From the NCBI GenBank assembly GCA_900770325.1, contig CAAGKE010000079.1, forward strand, positions 1-14,006: DNA of 14,006 bases. Direction: 5' to 3'. Positions 6,679-13,653 of the stretch are shown piece by piece. The translations under genes and the position numbers were made by a program. Numbering within the stretch: position 1 is the stretch's first letter; every line of letters starts with the position of its first letter. A model generated the notes under the pieces. It was not told the origin of the DNA. It saw nothing but the letters and a program-made list of their open reading frames with translations, and searched no databases. The DNA is from Lachnospiraceae bacterium. GTDB taxonomy: Bacteria > Bacillota > Clostridia > Lachnospirales > Lachnospiraceae.

Positions 6679-7277
6679 TGCGGTATATGATGATTTATAT
6701 GGCGGCTGGAAACAGCCGCCGCTTTGGTTCTAATAAGCTGCTGTATGAGCTTGGAGGGAAGCCTCTGTACCGGTATGGGCTTGAGACACTGATAGAATTT
6801 AGCAGGACAAGGGAAAATGTCTGGCTTTCTGTGATTACCCAGTATGAAGAAATATTTCATACCACTGCTCAGATGGCGAAGGGTAGGAGGGATATCTCCG
6901 TATTCCTGAATCCGGACAGCCGCAGAGGTGTTTCCTATACGATCCGCAGAGGCATTGAGGAGGCACAGCGGGCAGGAGATTTTGACTATTATCTGTTTGT
7001 CACGGCTGATCAGCCCTGGCTTGGCTGCAAAACACTGGAAAAATTTCTGAAGGCAGGAGAGGAGGGCCGGTTTCCGGTGGTTTCCGCCTGCTGGAAGGAA
7101 AACGGCAGACTGGGTAATCCGGTTATGTTTCACCGGGAGCTGGGAGATGAACTGCTAAAGCTGCAGGGAGATATCGGCGGAAGGCAGGTCTGGAAGCGTC
7201 ACGCTCTGGAAGGAGGACTGGTGGAAGTGGAGACAGAAAGGGAACTGGAAGATGTGGATGTTTTGCCGTTACCGTAA
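6675..7277 (+). CDS. MobA/MocA-like nucleotidyltransferase, 200 aa
   Basis: The protein has the MobA-like NTP-transferase fold. The nucleotide-binding loop is MAAGNSRRFGSNKLL (about 9-23, with Arg15-Arg16 and Lys21), the metal-site motif is TADQPW (110-115, Asp112), and GNPV (148-151) and GDIGG (165-169) follow, ending in LEDVDV. This pattern is typical of MocA/CoxI-type cytidylyl- or guanylyltransferases that finish the molybdenum cofactor for xanthine dehydrogenase-type hydroxylases. No molybdoenzyme or cofactor gene is in the window, so the substrate is uncertain. The start overlaps the udp stop by four bases (ATGA); several Met codons (6675, 6678, 6687, 6690) could serve and no strong ribosome site separates them. 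Confidence 0.82.
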   Translation: MMRYMMIYMAAGNSRRFGSNKLLYELGGKPLYRYGLETLIEFSRTRENVWLSVITQYEEIFHTTAQMAKGRRDISVFLNPDSRRGVSYTIRRGIEEAQRAGDFDYYLFVTADQPWLGCKTLEKFLKAGEEGRFPVVSACWKENGRLGNPVMFHRELGDELLKLQGDIGGRQVWKRHALEGGLVEVETERELEDVDVLPLP

Positions 7278-7281
7278 AACG

Positions 7282-7288
7282 TTCGACA
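7282..7288 (-). promoter_or_regulatory. Exact 0A box (TGTCGAA on minus strand)
   Basis: TTCGACA on the plus strand is the reverse complement of TGTCGAA, the Spo0A~P binding core. It lies five bases after the stop of the upstream gene and about 100 bases before the -35 of the spo0A promoter, a plausible place for autoregulation. A single 7-mer can occur by chance, but its position is telling. Confidence 0.45.
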
Positions 7289-7380
7289 GAGACGACCACA
7301 AATGTCTCTTTCTGTACAGCAATTTACAAAATATTCAGATAAATAATCGAGAAAAGTCATAAATAGCAGATAAATTATTC

Positions 7381-7408
7381 TTGAATAAGTACCCAAATAT
7401 ACTATAAT
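7381..7408 (+). promoter_or_regulatory. Sigma-A promoter of spo0A
   Basis: TTGAAT (7381-7386) and consensus TATAAT (7403-7408) are 16 bases apart. The start would be near 7415, leaving a leader of about 130 bases. Between 7278 and 7380 I see only the 0A box, a weak AGAGAC/GTCTCT stem (7288-7309) and AT-rich DNA. I could not find a convincing sigma-H promoter. Confidence 0.6.
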
Positions 7409-7439
7409 ACAAGTAGTTTTCGGGGAGAAATTTGGAAAC

Positions 7440-7483
7440 TCCGGCACAATTTGGAAAAAAGATGACGGAATTTTGCTGCCGGA
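7440..7483 (+). other. Stem-loop in the spo0A leader
   Basis: TCCGGCA (7440-7446) and TGCCGGA (7477-7483) are perfect complements around a 30-base loop, and CAA/TTG can extend the stem past a bulged C. It sits in the predicted 5' untranslated region. Two AATTTGGAAA-like direct repeats (about 7429 and 7449) flank the 5' arm. Function unknown. Confidence 0.35.
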
Positions 7484-7546
7484 AAGCTTCCTTTGGAGAA
7501 ATGGAATGAACCGAAAGCGAAATAGAAATCCAGAGAGGGGTATAAA

Positions 7547-8341
7547 ATGGGTACAATGAATGTCGCAATAGCGGATGATAACGAGCACACGCTGCAGCTT
7601 CTTGACACGATCGTCAGCAGTGACCGTGATTTGAAGGTGGTGGGAAAAGCCGGAAACGGGGAGGATCTGATGGATATCATCAAATCAAAGGAGCCGGATG
7701 TAGTACTGCTGGACATCATTATGCCGAAGATGGATGGCCTGACTGTGATGGATCGGGTAAATAAAGAACCAAATGTGAAAAAACCTGCATTTATCGTAAT
7801 TTCAGCGGTGGGACAGGAAAAAATCGCGGAGGATGCCTTCGAGCTTGGAGCGGACTATTTTATTCTGAAGCCCTTTGATAATGATGTGGTGCTGAGCAGA
7901 ATCAAGCATGTACAAAACAGGCAGGAGCGCCGACAAAAGGAAAATGCCAGAGGAAACATATACGGAAGCCGTAAGGAATACATGGAACGGAATCTGGAGA
8001 CGGATATCACGAATCTGATTCATGAGATCGGTGTCCCTGCGCATATCAAAGGGTATCAGTACTTACGGGAGGCCATCATGATGTCTGTACAGGATATGGA
8101 AATGCTGGGTTCCATTACAAAGATCCTGTATCCCACCATTGCCAAGAAATATCAGACCACGCCCAGCAGGGTGGAGCGGGCGATCCGCCATGCCATTGAG
8201 GTGGCCTGGAGCAGGGGAAAGATGGATACCATAGATGAGCTCTTTGGCTATACGGTAAACGGAGGAAAGGGGAAGCCTACCAATTCCGAGTTTATCGCAC
8301 TGATTGCGGATCGGATACGTCTGGAATACAAAAACAGATAA
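7547..8341 (+). CDS. spo0A: Spo0A, sporulation master response regulator, 264 aa
   Basis: Spo0A, when phosphorylated, binds 0A boxes and commits the cell to sporulation. The receiver domain (about 1-125) has the acid pocket Asp10-Asp11, phospho-acceptor Asp56 in VVLLDIIMPKMDG, Ser86 and Lys108 in FILKPF. A charged linker (about 118-145) leads to the DNA-binding domain (about 150-264), with the hallmark SRVERAIRHAIEVAWSRG recognition region and TNSEFIALIADRIRLE at the end. Length matches the family. GAGAGGGG six bases before ATG 7547 supports this start. In many Bacilli and Clostridia spoIVB lies just upstream; here a MobA-like gene does. The next gene is glgA. Confidence 0.98.
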   Translation: MGTMNVAIADDNEHTLQLLDTIVSSDRDLKVVGKAGNGEDLMDIIKSKEPDVVLLDIIMPKMDGLTVMDRVNKEPNVKKPAFIVISAVGQEKIAEDAFELGADYFILKPFDNDVVLSRIKHVQNRQERRQKENARGNIYGSRKEYMERNLETDITNLIHEIGVPAHIKGYQYLREAIMMSVQDMEMLGSITKILYPTIAKKYQTTPSRVERAIRHAIEVAWSRGKMDTIDELFGYTVNGGKGKPTNSEFIALIADRIRLEYKNR

Positions 8342-8350
8342 TCGATTATC
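8337..8350. other. 14-bp perfect palindrome over the spo0A stop codon
   Basis: GATAATCGATTATC reads the same on both strands and contains the TAA stop at 8339-8341. It could be a protein-binding dyad or a very short hairpin. No T-tract follows, so it is not a typical terminator. Confidence 0.4.
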
Positions 8351-8423
8351 ATTTGTTGTGCAGCTTTCGGCCGGACTGTAACAAAAATTTGGTAAAAATA
8401 CATGAAAGATGTAAGAAACAGGC

Positions 8424-8452
8424 TTTTCATATTGGATAAAATGAGTTATAAT
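8424..8452 (+). promoter_or_regulatory. Probable promoter of glgA
   Basis: A consensus TATAAT (8447-8452) has a weak TTTTCA (-35, 8424-8429) 17 bases upstream. The start would be near 8459, about 30 bases before the glgA ATG. The -35 is poor, so an activator may be needed. Confidence 0.45.
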
Positions 8453-8487
8453 TCTTCGTATAGAGTGATGTACGGAGGGTATGACTA

Positions 8488-9933
8488 ATGAAGAAAATTC
8501 TGTTTGTTGCGTCAGAAGGTGTTCCATTTATCAAGACAGGCGGTCTGGCGGATGTGGTAGGTTCCCTGCCGAAATGTTTTAATAAAGAAGAGTATGATGT
8601 ACGAGTGATCCTGCCGAAATATATGTGCATGAAGGAAGAGTGGAAAAATAAGATGAATTATCTTGCTCATTTCTACATGGATCTGGCATGGCGCTCTCAG
8701 TATGTAGGTATCCTGGAGATGAAATATGACGGCATTCAGTTCTATTTCATTGATAATGAATACTATTTTTCAGGTCCCAAGCCATATGGGAATATTTATC
8801 AGGATATTGAAAAGTTTGCTTTCTTTTCGAAAGCCGCATTATCCGCGCTTCCGGTAATCGGTTTCCAGCCGGATATTGTACATTGCCATGACTGGCAGAC
8901 CGGACTGATACCGGTATATTTAAAGGATAAGTTCCATGAAGGTGAATTTTTCCGTGATATGAAGTCTATCATTACCATTCATAACCTGAAGTTCCAGGGT
9001 GTGTGGGATATGAAGACGGTAAAGGACATTACCGGACTTCCCGCTTATTACTTTACTTCCGATAAGCTGGAGGCGTATGGAGATGCCAACTATCTGAAGG
9101 GTGGTATTGTCTATGCGGATGCGGTGACCACAGTAAGTAATACTTATGCGGAAGAGATCAAGACACCGTTCTACGGAGAACGGCTGGATGGGCTGATGCA
9201 GGCCCGTTCCAATTGCCTGACCGGTATTGTGAATGGTATTGATTACGATGAGTACAATCCGGAGACAGATCCGCTGATCGAGAAGAATTATAATGCCCGT
9301 AACTTCCGTAAGGAAAAGATAAAGAATAAACGGGCACTGCAGAAGGAACTGGGACTGGTGCAGGATGACCGGAAGTTTATGATCGGTATTGTTTCCCGTC
9401 TTACGGATCAGAAGGGCTTTGACCTGATTGCTTATATGATGGATGAACTCTGTCAGCAGGATCTGCAGATCGTAGTGCTCGGTACCGGAGAAGAGCGGTA
9501 TGAGAATATGTTCCGCCATTTTGCATGGAAGTATCAGGGGAAGGTTTCTGCCAATATATTCTATTCGGAAGCCATGTCTCATAAGATCTACGCTTCCTGT
9601 GACGCATTCCTGATGCCGTCCCTGTTTGAACCCTGCGGACTTTCTCAGTTGATGAGTCTTCGTTATGGTACAGTGCCGATCGTTCGTGAGACCGGAGGAT
9701 TAAAGGATACGGTTCAGCCCTACAATGAATACGAAAGCACAGGTACCGGCTTCAGCTTTGCCAACTATAATGCCCATGAGATGCTGAATACCGTAAAATA
9801 CGCCATGGATGTGTATTATAATAAGAAGCGGGAGTGGAATAAGCTGATCGATCGGGGGATGGCGGCAGATTTCTCCTGGAATACCTCCGCGAGAAAGTAT
9901 GAGCAGTTGTATAACAATTTGCTGGGATGGTAG
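8488..9933 (+). CDS. glgA: Glycogen synthase GlgA (ADP-glucose type), 481 aa
   Basis: GlgA transfers glucose from ADP-glucose to the growing alpha-1,4 chain of glycogen in the cytoplasm. It is a GT5 glycosyltransferase with two Rossmann-like halves. The N-terminal half has the KTGGLADV loop (16-23) that binds the sugar nucleotide and VHCHDWQTG (131-139). The C-terminal half has VSRLTDQKG (302-310, Arg304 and Lys309) and the signature FEPCGLSQ with Glu381, followed by ETGGLKDTV. Length is normal for bacterial GlgA. A GGAGGG site precedes the ATG. Other glg genes are not in the window, so it seems to be transcribed alone. With the alpha-glucosidase it points to active storage and use of alpha-glucans, in keeping with the fuel reserve needed before sporulation (inference). 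Confidence 0.97.
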   Translation: MKKILFVASEGVPFIKTGGLADVVGSLPKCFNKEEYDVRVILPKYMCMKEEWKNKMNYLAHFYMDLAWRSQYVGILEMKYDGIQFYFIDNEYYFSGPKPYGNIYQDIEKFAFFSKAALSALPVIGFQPDIVHCHDWQTGLIPVYLKDKFHEGEFFRDMKSIITIHNLKFQGVWDMKTVKDITGLPAYYFTSDKLEAYGDANYLKGGIVYADAVTTVSNTYAEEIKTPFYGERLDGLMQARSNCLTGIVNGIDYDEYNPETDPLIEKNYNARNFRKEKIKNKRALQKELGLVQDDRKFMIGIVSRLTDQKGFDLIAYMMDELCQQDLQIVVLGTGEERYENMFRHFAWKYQGKVSANIFYSEAMSHKIYASCDAFLMPSLFEPCGLSQLMSLRYGTVPIVRETGGLKDTVQPYNEYESTGTGFSFANYNAHEMLNTVKYAMDVYYNKKREWNKLIDRGMAADFSWNTSARKYEQLYNNLLGW

Positions 9934-9947
9934 AGAACGGAAAATAA

Positions 9948-9965
9948 GTTGCTGTTCACAGCAAC
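9948..9965 (+). repeat. Perfect hairpin after glgA, related to the 3747 repeat
   Basis: GTTGCTGT and ACAGCAAC are perfect complements around two bases (TC), 15 bases after the glgA stop. The minus strand contains the same 13-mer GTTGCTGTGAACA as 3747-3759. It is followed by AAAAATATTT, not a clean T-tract, so terminator activity is doubtful. Confidence 0.5.
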
Positions 9966-10058
9966 AAAAATATTTCTGAATTGCAGGGAAAAGCAGATAA
10001 AGAAAACGGATAAAAAAACAGACAAATGAAGACGGAGCTGCTGCAAAATCGGTTATGC

Positions 10059-10106
10059 AAAGCTTCTGTGTCAGGTGACAGCAATCTCTTGGATATCAGA
10101 AGCTTT
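10059..10106. repeat. 10-bp inverted repeat between convergent genes
   Basis: AAAGCTTCTG (10059-10068) and CAGAAGCTTT (10097-10106) are perfect complements separated by 28 bases; the spacer begins with a smaller TGTCA-GG-TGACA dyad. It lies between the convergent glgA and flippase genes. A shared structure at transcript 3' ends is possible. The rest of 9934-10186 shows no gene. Confidence 0.4.
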
Positions 10107-10135
10107 CCCCGGGTATTTTGCGGACGCTCCGTTTT

Positions 10136-10154
10136 AAAACAGAGTTCCCTCTGG
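10136..10154 (-). terminator. Candidate terminator of the flippase gene
   Basis: On the minus strand CAGAG-GGAA-CTCTG is followed by TTTT, about 33 bases after the flippase stop codon. The stem is short (five pairs, extendable with a bulge), so efficiency is uncertain. Confidence 0.4.
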
Positions 10155-10186
10155 TTTGCAGCAGGGTGCGGACATCCGGAAATGTG

Positions 10187-11740
10187 TTACTCCACAGAGA
10201 GAAAGCAGAAATATTTTTTACCCCAGGATACTGCCAGCAGCAGGAGCGTACATCCCCAGATCCCTCCGGATAGAAAAAAGACAGGCCAGTTGTCGGTTCT
10301 GGTCAGTACCGGAAAGAGACAGCGCAGTTCCCAGAGCAGTCCGCTGGCACACAGACAGCAGACGGAGGGTACCAGGATGCCTTTAGCAGGAGAAAAGGTA
10401 AAAGAGACCGTCCGCTTTAGAGCAATCAGATCCAGCAGAGCGGTTACAAGCTGGCTTGCCAGCATACCCCACAGGCATCCGCGGATACCAAAGTATGGGA
10501 CACAAAGATAGATAAAGACCAGCCGAATAATCAGGCCGGTGAGATTGTGAAAGAATACATTCAGTGTTTTTCCAAGGCCATGGAGAATGCTGCTCAGCGT
10601 GGTGGTCAGATAGAGAAAGGGACAGATCCAGGCAAGTGTCATCAAATATGTGCCTACCTGTTCGTCCTGATACAGCAAAGTTCCCATAGCGGGTCCGAAT
10701 TGCAGAAAGACGGCTGTGCAGACGATTCCCAGGAACAGACAGAATGTGAGCGTGGAACGAATCGTTCCCGCTATTTTTTTGTCGTTTTTCATGGCATGGG
10801 CTTCGGAAACGGAAGGAAGCAGTACCATAGAAAAAGAGCCGGTGATGGCGCAGGGAAACGTAATCAGAGGCAGTGCCATACCGGTAAATATCCCGTAGGC
10901 GGACAAGGCATTGGCAGAGTCTCTGTAGTACTGTTCCAGACGAAGGGGGATCATGGCTGCCTCTACGCTCTGGAGAAGATTCAGCATCAGCCGGTTTCCA
11001 GTGACAGGCAGTGCCACTGACAGAATAAGAGAGGCACTGCCGGAAAAGGCGGCGGCAGTCCAGGGAATATGTTTCGTGGAGGATGAACTGTTTTGCCGGG
11101 AAGTATTCTGGAGAGCCAGAGCAGTCAGAGAAACCAGGGCTACAGCAAATTCTGCGATCAGCAGGCCGCCTGCAGCCAGAAGAGGTGATGCGTCCAGCTG
11201 TTTCTGGCAGAGAATCTGGTACAGCAGATAGACAGAAAGGACCCGAACGATCTGCTCCACAAGCTGGGATAAGGCCGGAAAACCGGAACGGTTTTGTCCC
11301 AGAAACCAGGCACTGGTACAGGAATGGATGGTTTCAAAGGGAATTGCCAGAGCCATGAGCCGCAGCAGAGGCAGACAGCGTTCTTCCCCCAGAAGCACCA
11401 GAGCGGCCGGCTCTGCCAGTCCGTAAAGGAGCAGAGACATGAGAACGGACAAGGAAACAGCCATGGTAAGGCCGCATCGAAACAGCATTTTTGCCTTTCC
11501 CATTCCTTCCGTGGAGATTTTTTCAGCCGTATAGCGGGATATGGCAGTCTGAATGCCGGAGGAGGAGAGGGAGACACATAGAATATAGATGGGAAAAACC
11601 ATCTGGTAAATGCCAATTCCCTCCGCACCAATCAGTGATACCAGGAATATTTTATAGAAGAAACCTATGATTTTATTTAACAGACCGGCCAGGGTCAGGA
11701 TAAAAGTGTTTCGAATCAGGGGGTGTGAGTTTTTTTTCAT
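10187..11740 (-). CDS. SpoVB-like polysaccharide/lipid flippase (MOP superfamily), 517 aa
   Basis: A membrane protein with roughly 12-14 hydrophobic segments across its length. The N-terminal LIRNTFILTLAGLLNKIIGFFYKIFLVSLIGAEGIGIYQM region is the hallmark of the SpoVB branch of the MATE/MurJ/PST superfamily, which moves lipid-linked cell-wall or polysaccharide precursors across the membrane. Later landmarks are SSGIQTAISRYTAEK, the LPLITFPCAITGSFSMVLLPSVSEA segment and SILHGLGKTLNVFFHN. SpoVB acts in spore cortex formation; paralogues serve other polymers, so the exact role is open. I start at 11740 (MKKNSHPLIRN) because GGGAG lies seven bases before it. The next upstream Met, at 11767, falls in the repeat. 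It is transcribed alone and diverges from iscR. Confidence 0.88.
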   Translation of the reverse strand: MKKNSHPLIRNTFILTLAGLLNKIIGFFYKIFLVSLIGAEGIGIYQMVFPIYILCVSLSSSGIQTAISRYTAEKISTEGMGKAKMLFRCGLTMAVSLSVLMSLLLYGLAEPAALVLLGEERCLPLLRLMALAIPFETIHSCTSAWFLGQNRSGFPALSQLVEQIVRVLSVYLLYQILCQKQLDASPLLAAGGLLIAEFAVALVSLTALALQNTSRQNSSSSTKHIPWTAAAFSGSASLILSVALPVTGNRLMLNLLQSVEAAMIPLRLEQYYRDSANALSAYGIFTGMALPLITFPCAITGSFSMVLLPSVSEAHAMKNDKKIAGTIRSTLTFCLFLGIVCTAVFLQFGPAMGTLLYQDEQVGTYLMTLAWICPFLYLTTTLSSILHGLGKTLNVFFHNLTGLIIRLVFIYLCVPYFGIRGCLWGMLASQLVTALLDLIALKRTVSFTFSPAKGILVPSVCCLCASGLLWELRCLFPVLTRTDNWPVFFLSGGIWGCTLLLLAVSWGKKYFCFLSVE

Positions 11741-11747
11741 AATGAGG

Positions 11748-11752
11748 CTCCC
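11748..11752 (-). promoter_or_regulatory. Ribosome binding site setting the flippase start
   Basis: The minus strand reads GGGAG seven bases before ATG at 11740. The alternative ATG at 11767 is preceded by repeat sequence with no purine-rich site. Confidence 0.65.
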
Positions 11753-11760
11753 ATTGCGGC

Positions 11761-11810
11761 TGTTCACGTGCTTCTGTTCCGCGAAATGTTTTCGCGCAGA
11801 ATGCGCGGAA
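11761..11810 (-). repeat. Copy B of the dispersed 42-bp element
   Basis: The minus strand carries ATTCTGCGCGAAAACA... running into GCGGAACAG and GTGAACA, matching 1977-2018 at 27 of 29 core bases without gaps. In this copy the hairpin is perfect: CGCGAAA and TTTCGCG around three bases (11780-11796). A competing stem, TTCCGCG with CGCGGAA (11804-11810 with 11777-11783), shares an arm. As in copy A, it lies 20-30 bases before the next start codon, in the same relative orientation. Confidence 0.6.
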
Positions 11811-11853
11811 ATCCCGCCTATCCGGTTTGATAAAGAATATGCTCCTGGAGGGG

Positions 11854-11882
11854 TTGACAGAACGAAAAACCGGTGATATATT
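11854..11882 (+). promoter_or_regulatory. Strong sigma-A promoter of the iscR operon
   Basis: A consensus TTGACA (11854-11859) and TATATT (11877-11882) are 17 bases apart. This is the best promoter in the window. Transcription would start near 11889, giving a leader of about 67 bases. Confidence 0.8.
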
Positions 11883-11889
11883 CATATGG

Positions 11890-11914
11890 AAATCCGAGTA
11901 AAATAATTGGAATT
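11890..11914 (+). promoter_or_regulatory. Candidate Rrf2/IscR operator
   Basis: AAATCC (11890-11895) and GGAATT (11909-11914) form an imperfect dyad overlapping the predicted transcription start. Location fits autorepression by the IscR-like protein encoded next. Two similar 15-base runs (AATTGGAATTAAATC and AATTGAAATTAAAAA, from 11905) follow. No site for this protein is known to me, so this is inference from position. Confidence 0.35.
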
Positions 11915-11955
11915 AAATCAATTGAAATTAAAAAACAGCGGGCGGAGGAGTTGCG

Positions 11956-12390
11956 ATGAAATTTTCTACGAAGGAACGATATGGCCTGCGGGCGCTAATC
12001 GACCTGGCGCTGCACAGCGAGACAGAGACGGTTTCCATCAGCAGTATCGCTGCGAGACAGAATATTTCAGAAGCTTATCTGGAGCAGCTGGTGGCAAAAC
12101 TGAAAAAAGCCGGACTGGTGGTCAGCACCAGGGGAGCACAGGGAGGCTATAAGCTGGCAAAGCCGGCGAAGGAGATTTCAGTGGGAGATGTGCTGCGGGC
12201 TGTGGAAGGAAGCCTGGATGCAGCTAACTGTCCCGGAGTGACCGGCGGCATTTGTCAGGACAGTCAGTTGTGTGTATCGAAGCATGTATGGAAAAAAATA
12301 AATGACAGTATTGTGGAGACTGTGGATGGCATTAAGCTGGATACCCTGGTGGAGGAAAGCCGGGCGGCCAGAGAGAAATATAAGGAATAG
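11956..12390 (+). CDS. iscR: Rrf2-family Fe-S regulator, IscR-like, 144 aa
   Basis: A winged helix-turn-helix repressor that senses the cell's Fe-S cluster supply. The N-terminus KFSTKERYGLRALIDLA and the helix-turn-helix with wing (about 27-66: ISSIAARQNISEAYLEQLV, then GAQGGYKL) are typical of Rrf2 proteins. Three cysteines, Cys92, Cys100 and Cys106, lie where IscR binds its [2Fe-2S] cluster (E. coli uses 92, 98 and 104), with a nearby His110 as possible fourth ligand. The first spacing is two residues longer than in E. coli. GGAGGAG precedes the ATG. It is the first gene of an apparent iscR-nifS-nifU operon, 17 bases before nifS, and probably represses it when clusters are plentiful. A CymR-type cysteine regulator would lack these cysteines. 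Confidence 0.92.
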   Translation: MKFSTKERYGLRALIDLALHSETETVSISSIAARQNISEAYLEQLVAKLKKAGLVVSTRGAQGGYKLAKPAKEISVGDVLRAVEGSLDAANCPGVTGGICQDSQLCVSKHVWKKINDSIVETVDGIKLDTLVEESRAAREKYKE

Positions 12391-12407
12391 CAGAAGGAGA
12401 GATAGAA

Positions 12408-13589
12408 ATGGAGAGATTGATTTATCTGGATAATGCGGCGACTACGAAAACCGCGCCGGAAGTGGTTGAGGCCATGCTTCCCTATTTTACAGAGCATTAT
12501 GGAAATGCGTCTTCCATTTATAGCCTGGGACGGGAAAGCAAGGAAGCCATGACGAAAGCCAGAGCCGCCATTGCAGGTGTGCTGGGCGCAAAGGAAAATG
12601 AGATTTATTTTACGGCGGGCGGTTCAGAGGCTGACAACTGGGCCCTGAAAGCTACAGCAGAAGCATATGCTTCTAAGGGAAAACATATTATTACCACAAA
12701 GATTGAACATCATGCCATCCTTCATACCTGCCAGTATCTGGAAAAGCAGGGATTCGAAGTGACCTATCTGGATGTGGATGAATTTGGTGTAGTGAAGCTT
12801 TCTGAACTGGAAAAAGCCATTCGTCCGGATACGATACTGATCTCAGTCATGTTTGCCAATAATGAGATCGGAACCATTCAGCCCATAAAGGAGATCGGGG
12901 AGATCGCCCATAAGCATGGGATCCTGTTCCATACGGACGCAGTGCAGGCTTTTGGCCAGGTACCGATTCAGGTGGATGAAATGAATATCGATATGCTCAG
13001 CTCCAGCGGACATAAGCTTCACGGTCCCAAGGGAATTGGTTTTTTGTATATCCGCAAAGGGATCAAGATTCAGTCTTTTGTTCACGGAGGAGCTCAGGAA
13101 AGAAAGCGCCGTGCCGGTACAGAGAACATTCCGGCGATCGTGGGTTACGGAAAGGCTGCCGAACTGGCATCAAAAAACATGGAAGAAAGGACAAAGCAGG
13201 AAACAGAGCTGAGAGATTACCTGATTTCCCGCGTGCTGAAAGAGATTCCTTACACCAGACTGAATGGCCATCCCAAAAAGAGACTGCCGAATAACGCAAA
13301 CTTCAGCTTTCAGTTTGTAGAAGGAGAATCCATGCTGATCATGCTGGATATGGAGGGAATCTGCGGTTCCAGCGGATCTGCCTGCACCTCCGGATCATTG
13401 GATCCGTCTCATGTGCTGCTGGCTATCGGCCTGCCTCATGAGATCGCTCATGGTTCTCTGCGTCTTACCCTGAGTGAGGAGACTACAAAAGAAGATATGG
13501 ATTTTACGGTGGATACCATTAAGAAGATTGTAGAAAAGTTAAGAAGTATGTCCCCGCTGTATGAGGATTTTATAAGAAAGAACCAGTAA
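12408..13589 (+). CDS. nifS: Cysteine desulfurase NifS/IscS, 393 aa
   Basis: A PLP enzyme that takes sulfur from L-cysteine, leaving alanine, and passes it as a persulfide to the scaffold. It belongs to class V aminotransferases. YLDNAATTK (6-14) starts the fold. The cofactor ring is held by EHHAIL (His101/102) and HTDAVQ (Asp177, Gln180). PLP is bound by Lys203 in SSSGHKLHGPKG, and RRAGTEN (235-240) helps hold the phosphate. The persulfide cysteine is Cys326 in SSGSACTSG, the group I (IscS/NifS) loop. Full length. AAGGAGAG precedes the ATG. The next gene, nifU, starts 64 bases downstream, so it is very likely the same transcript. Confidence 0.96.
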   Translation: MERLIYLDNAATTKTAPEVVEAMLPYFTEHYGNASSIYSLGRESKEAMTKARAAIAGVLGAKENEIYFTAGGSEADNWALKATAEAYASKGKHIITTKIEHHAILHTCQYLEKQGFEVTYLDVDEFGVVKLSELEKAIRPDTILISVMFANNEIGTIQPIKEIGEIAHKHGILFHTDAVQAFGQVPIQVDEMNIDMLSSSGHKLHGPKGIGFLYIRKGIKIQSFVHGGAQERKRRAGTENIPAIVGYGKAAELASKNMEERTKQETELRDYLISRVLKEIPYTRLNGHPKKRLPNNANFSFQFVEGESMLIMLDMEGICGSSGSACTSGSLDPSHVLLAIGLPHEIAHGSLRLTLSEETTKEDMDFTVDTIKKIVEKLRSMSPLYEDFIRKNQ

Positions 13590-13653
13590 AAAATCAGTAG
13601 TCATAGAACAGGAAAGCCGAAAAACAAAAAAGAAAAATAGGAGATAGAAAATA

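Noticed and set aside
8920..9582. 220-residue minus-strand frame inside glgA
   Set aside because: It is the reverse complement of highly conserved GlgA coding sequence, with no family match of its own.
10026..11581. Several plus-strand open frames opposite the flippase gene
   Set aside because: They lie antisense to a convincing 517-residue membrane protein, have odd composition, no ribosome sites and no recognisable domains.
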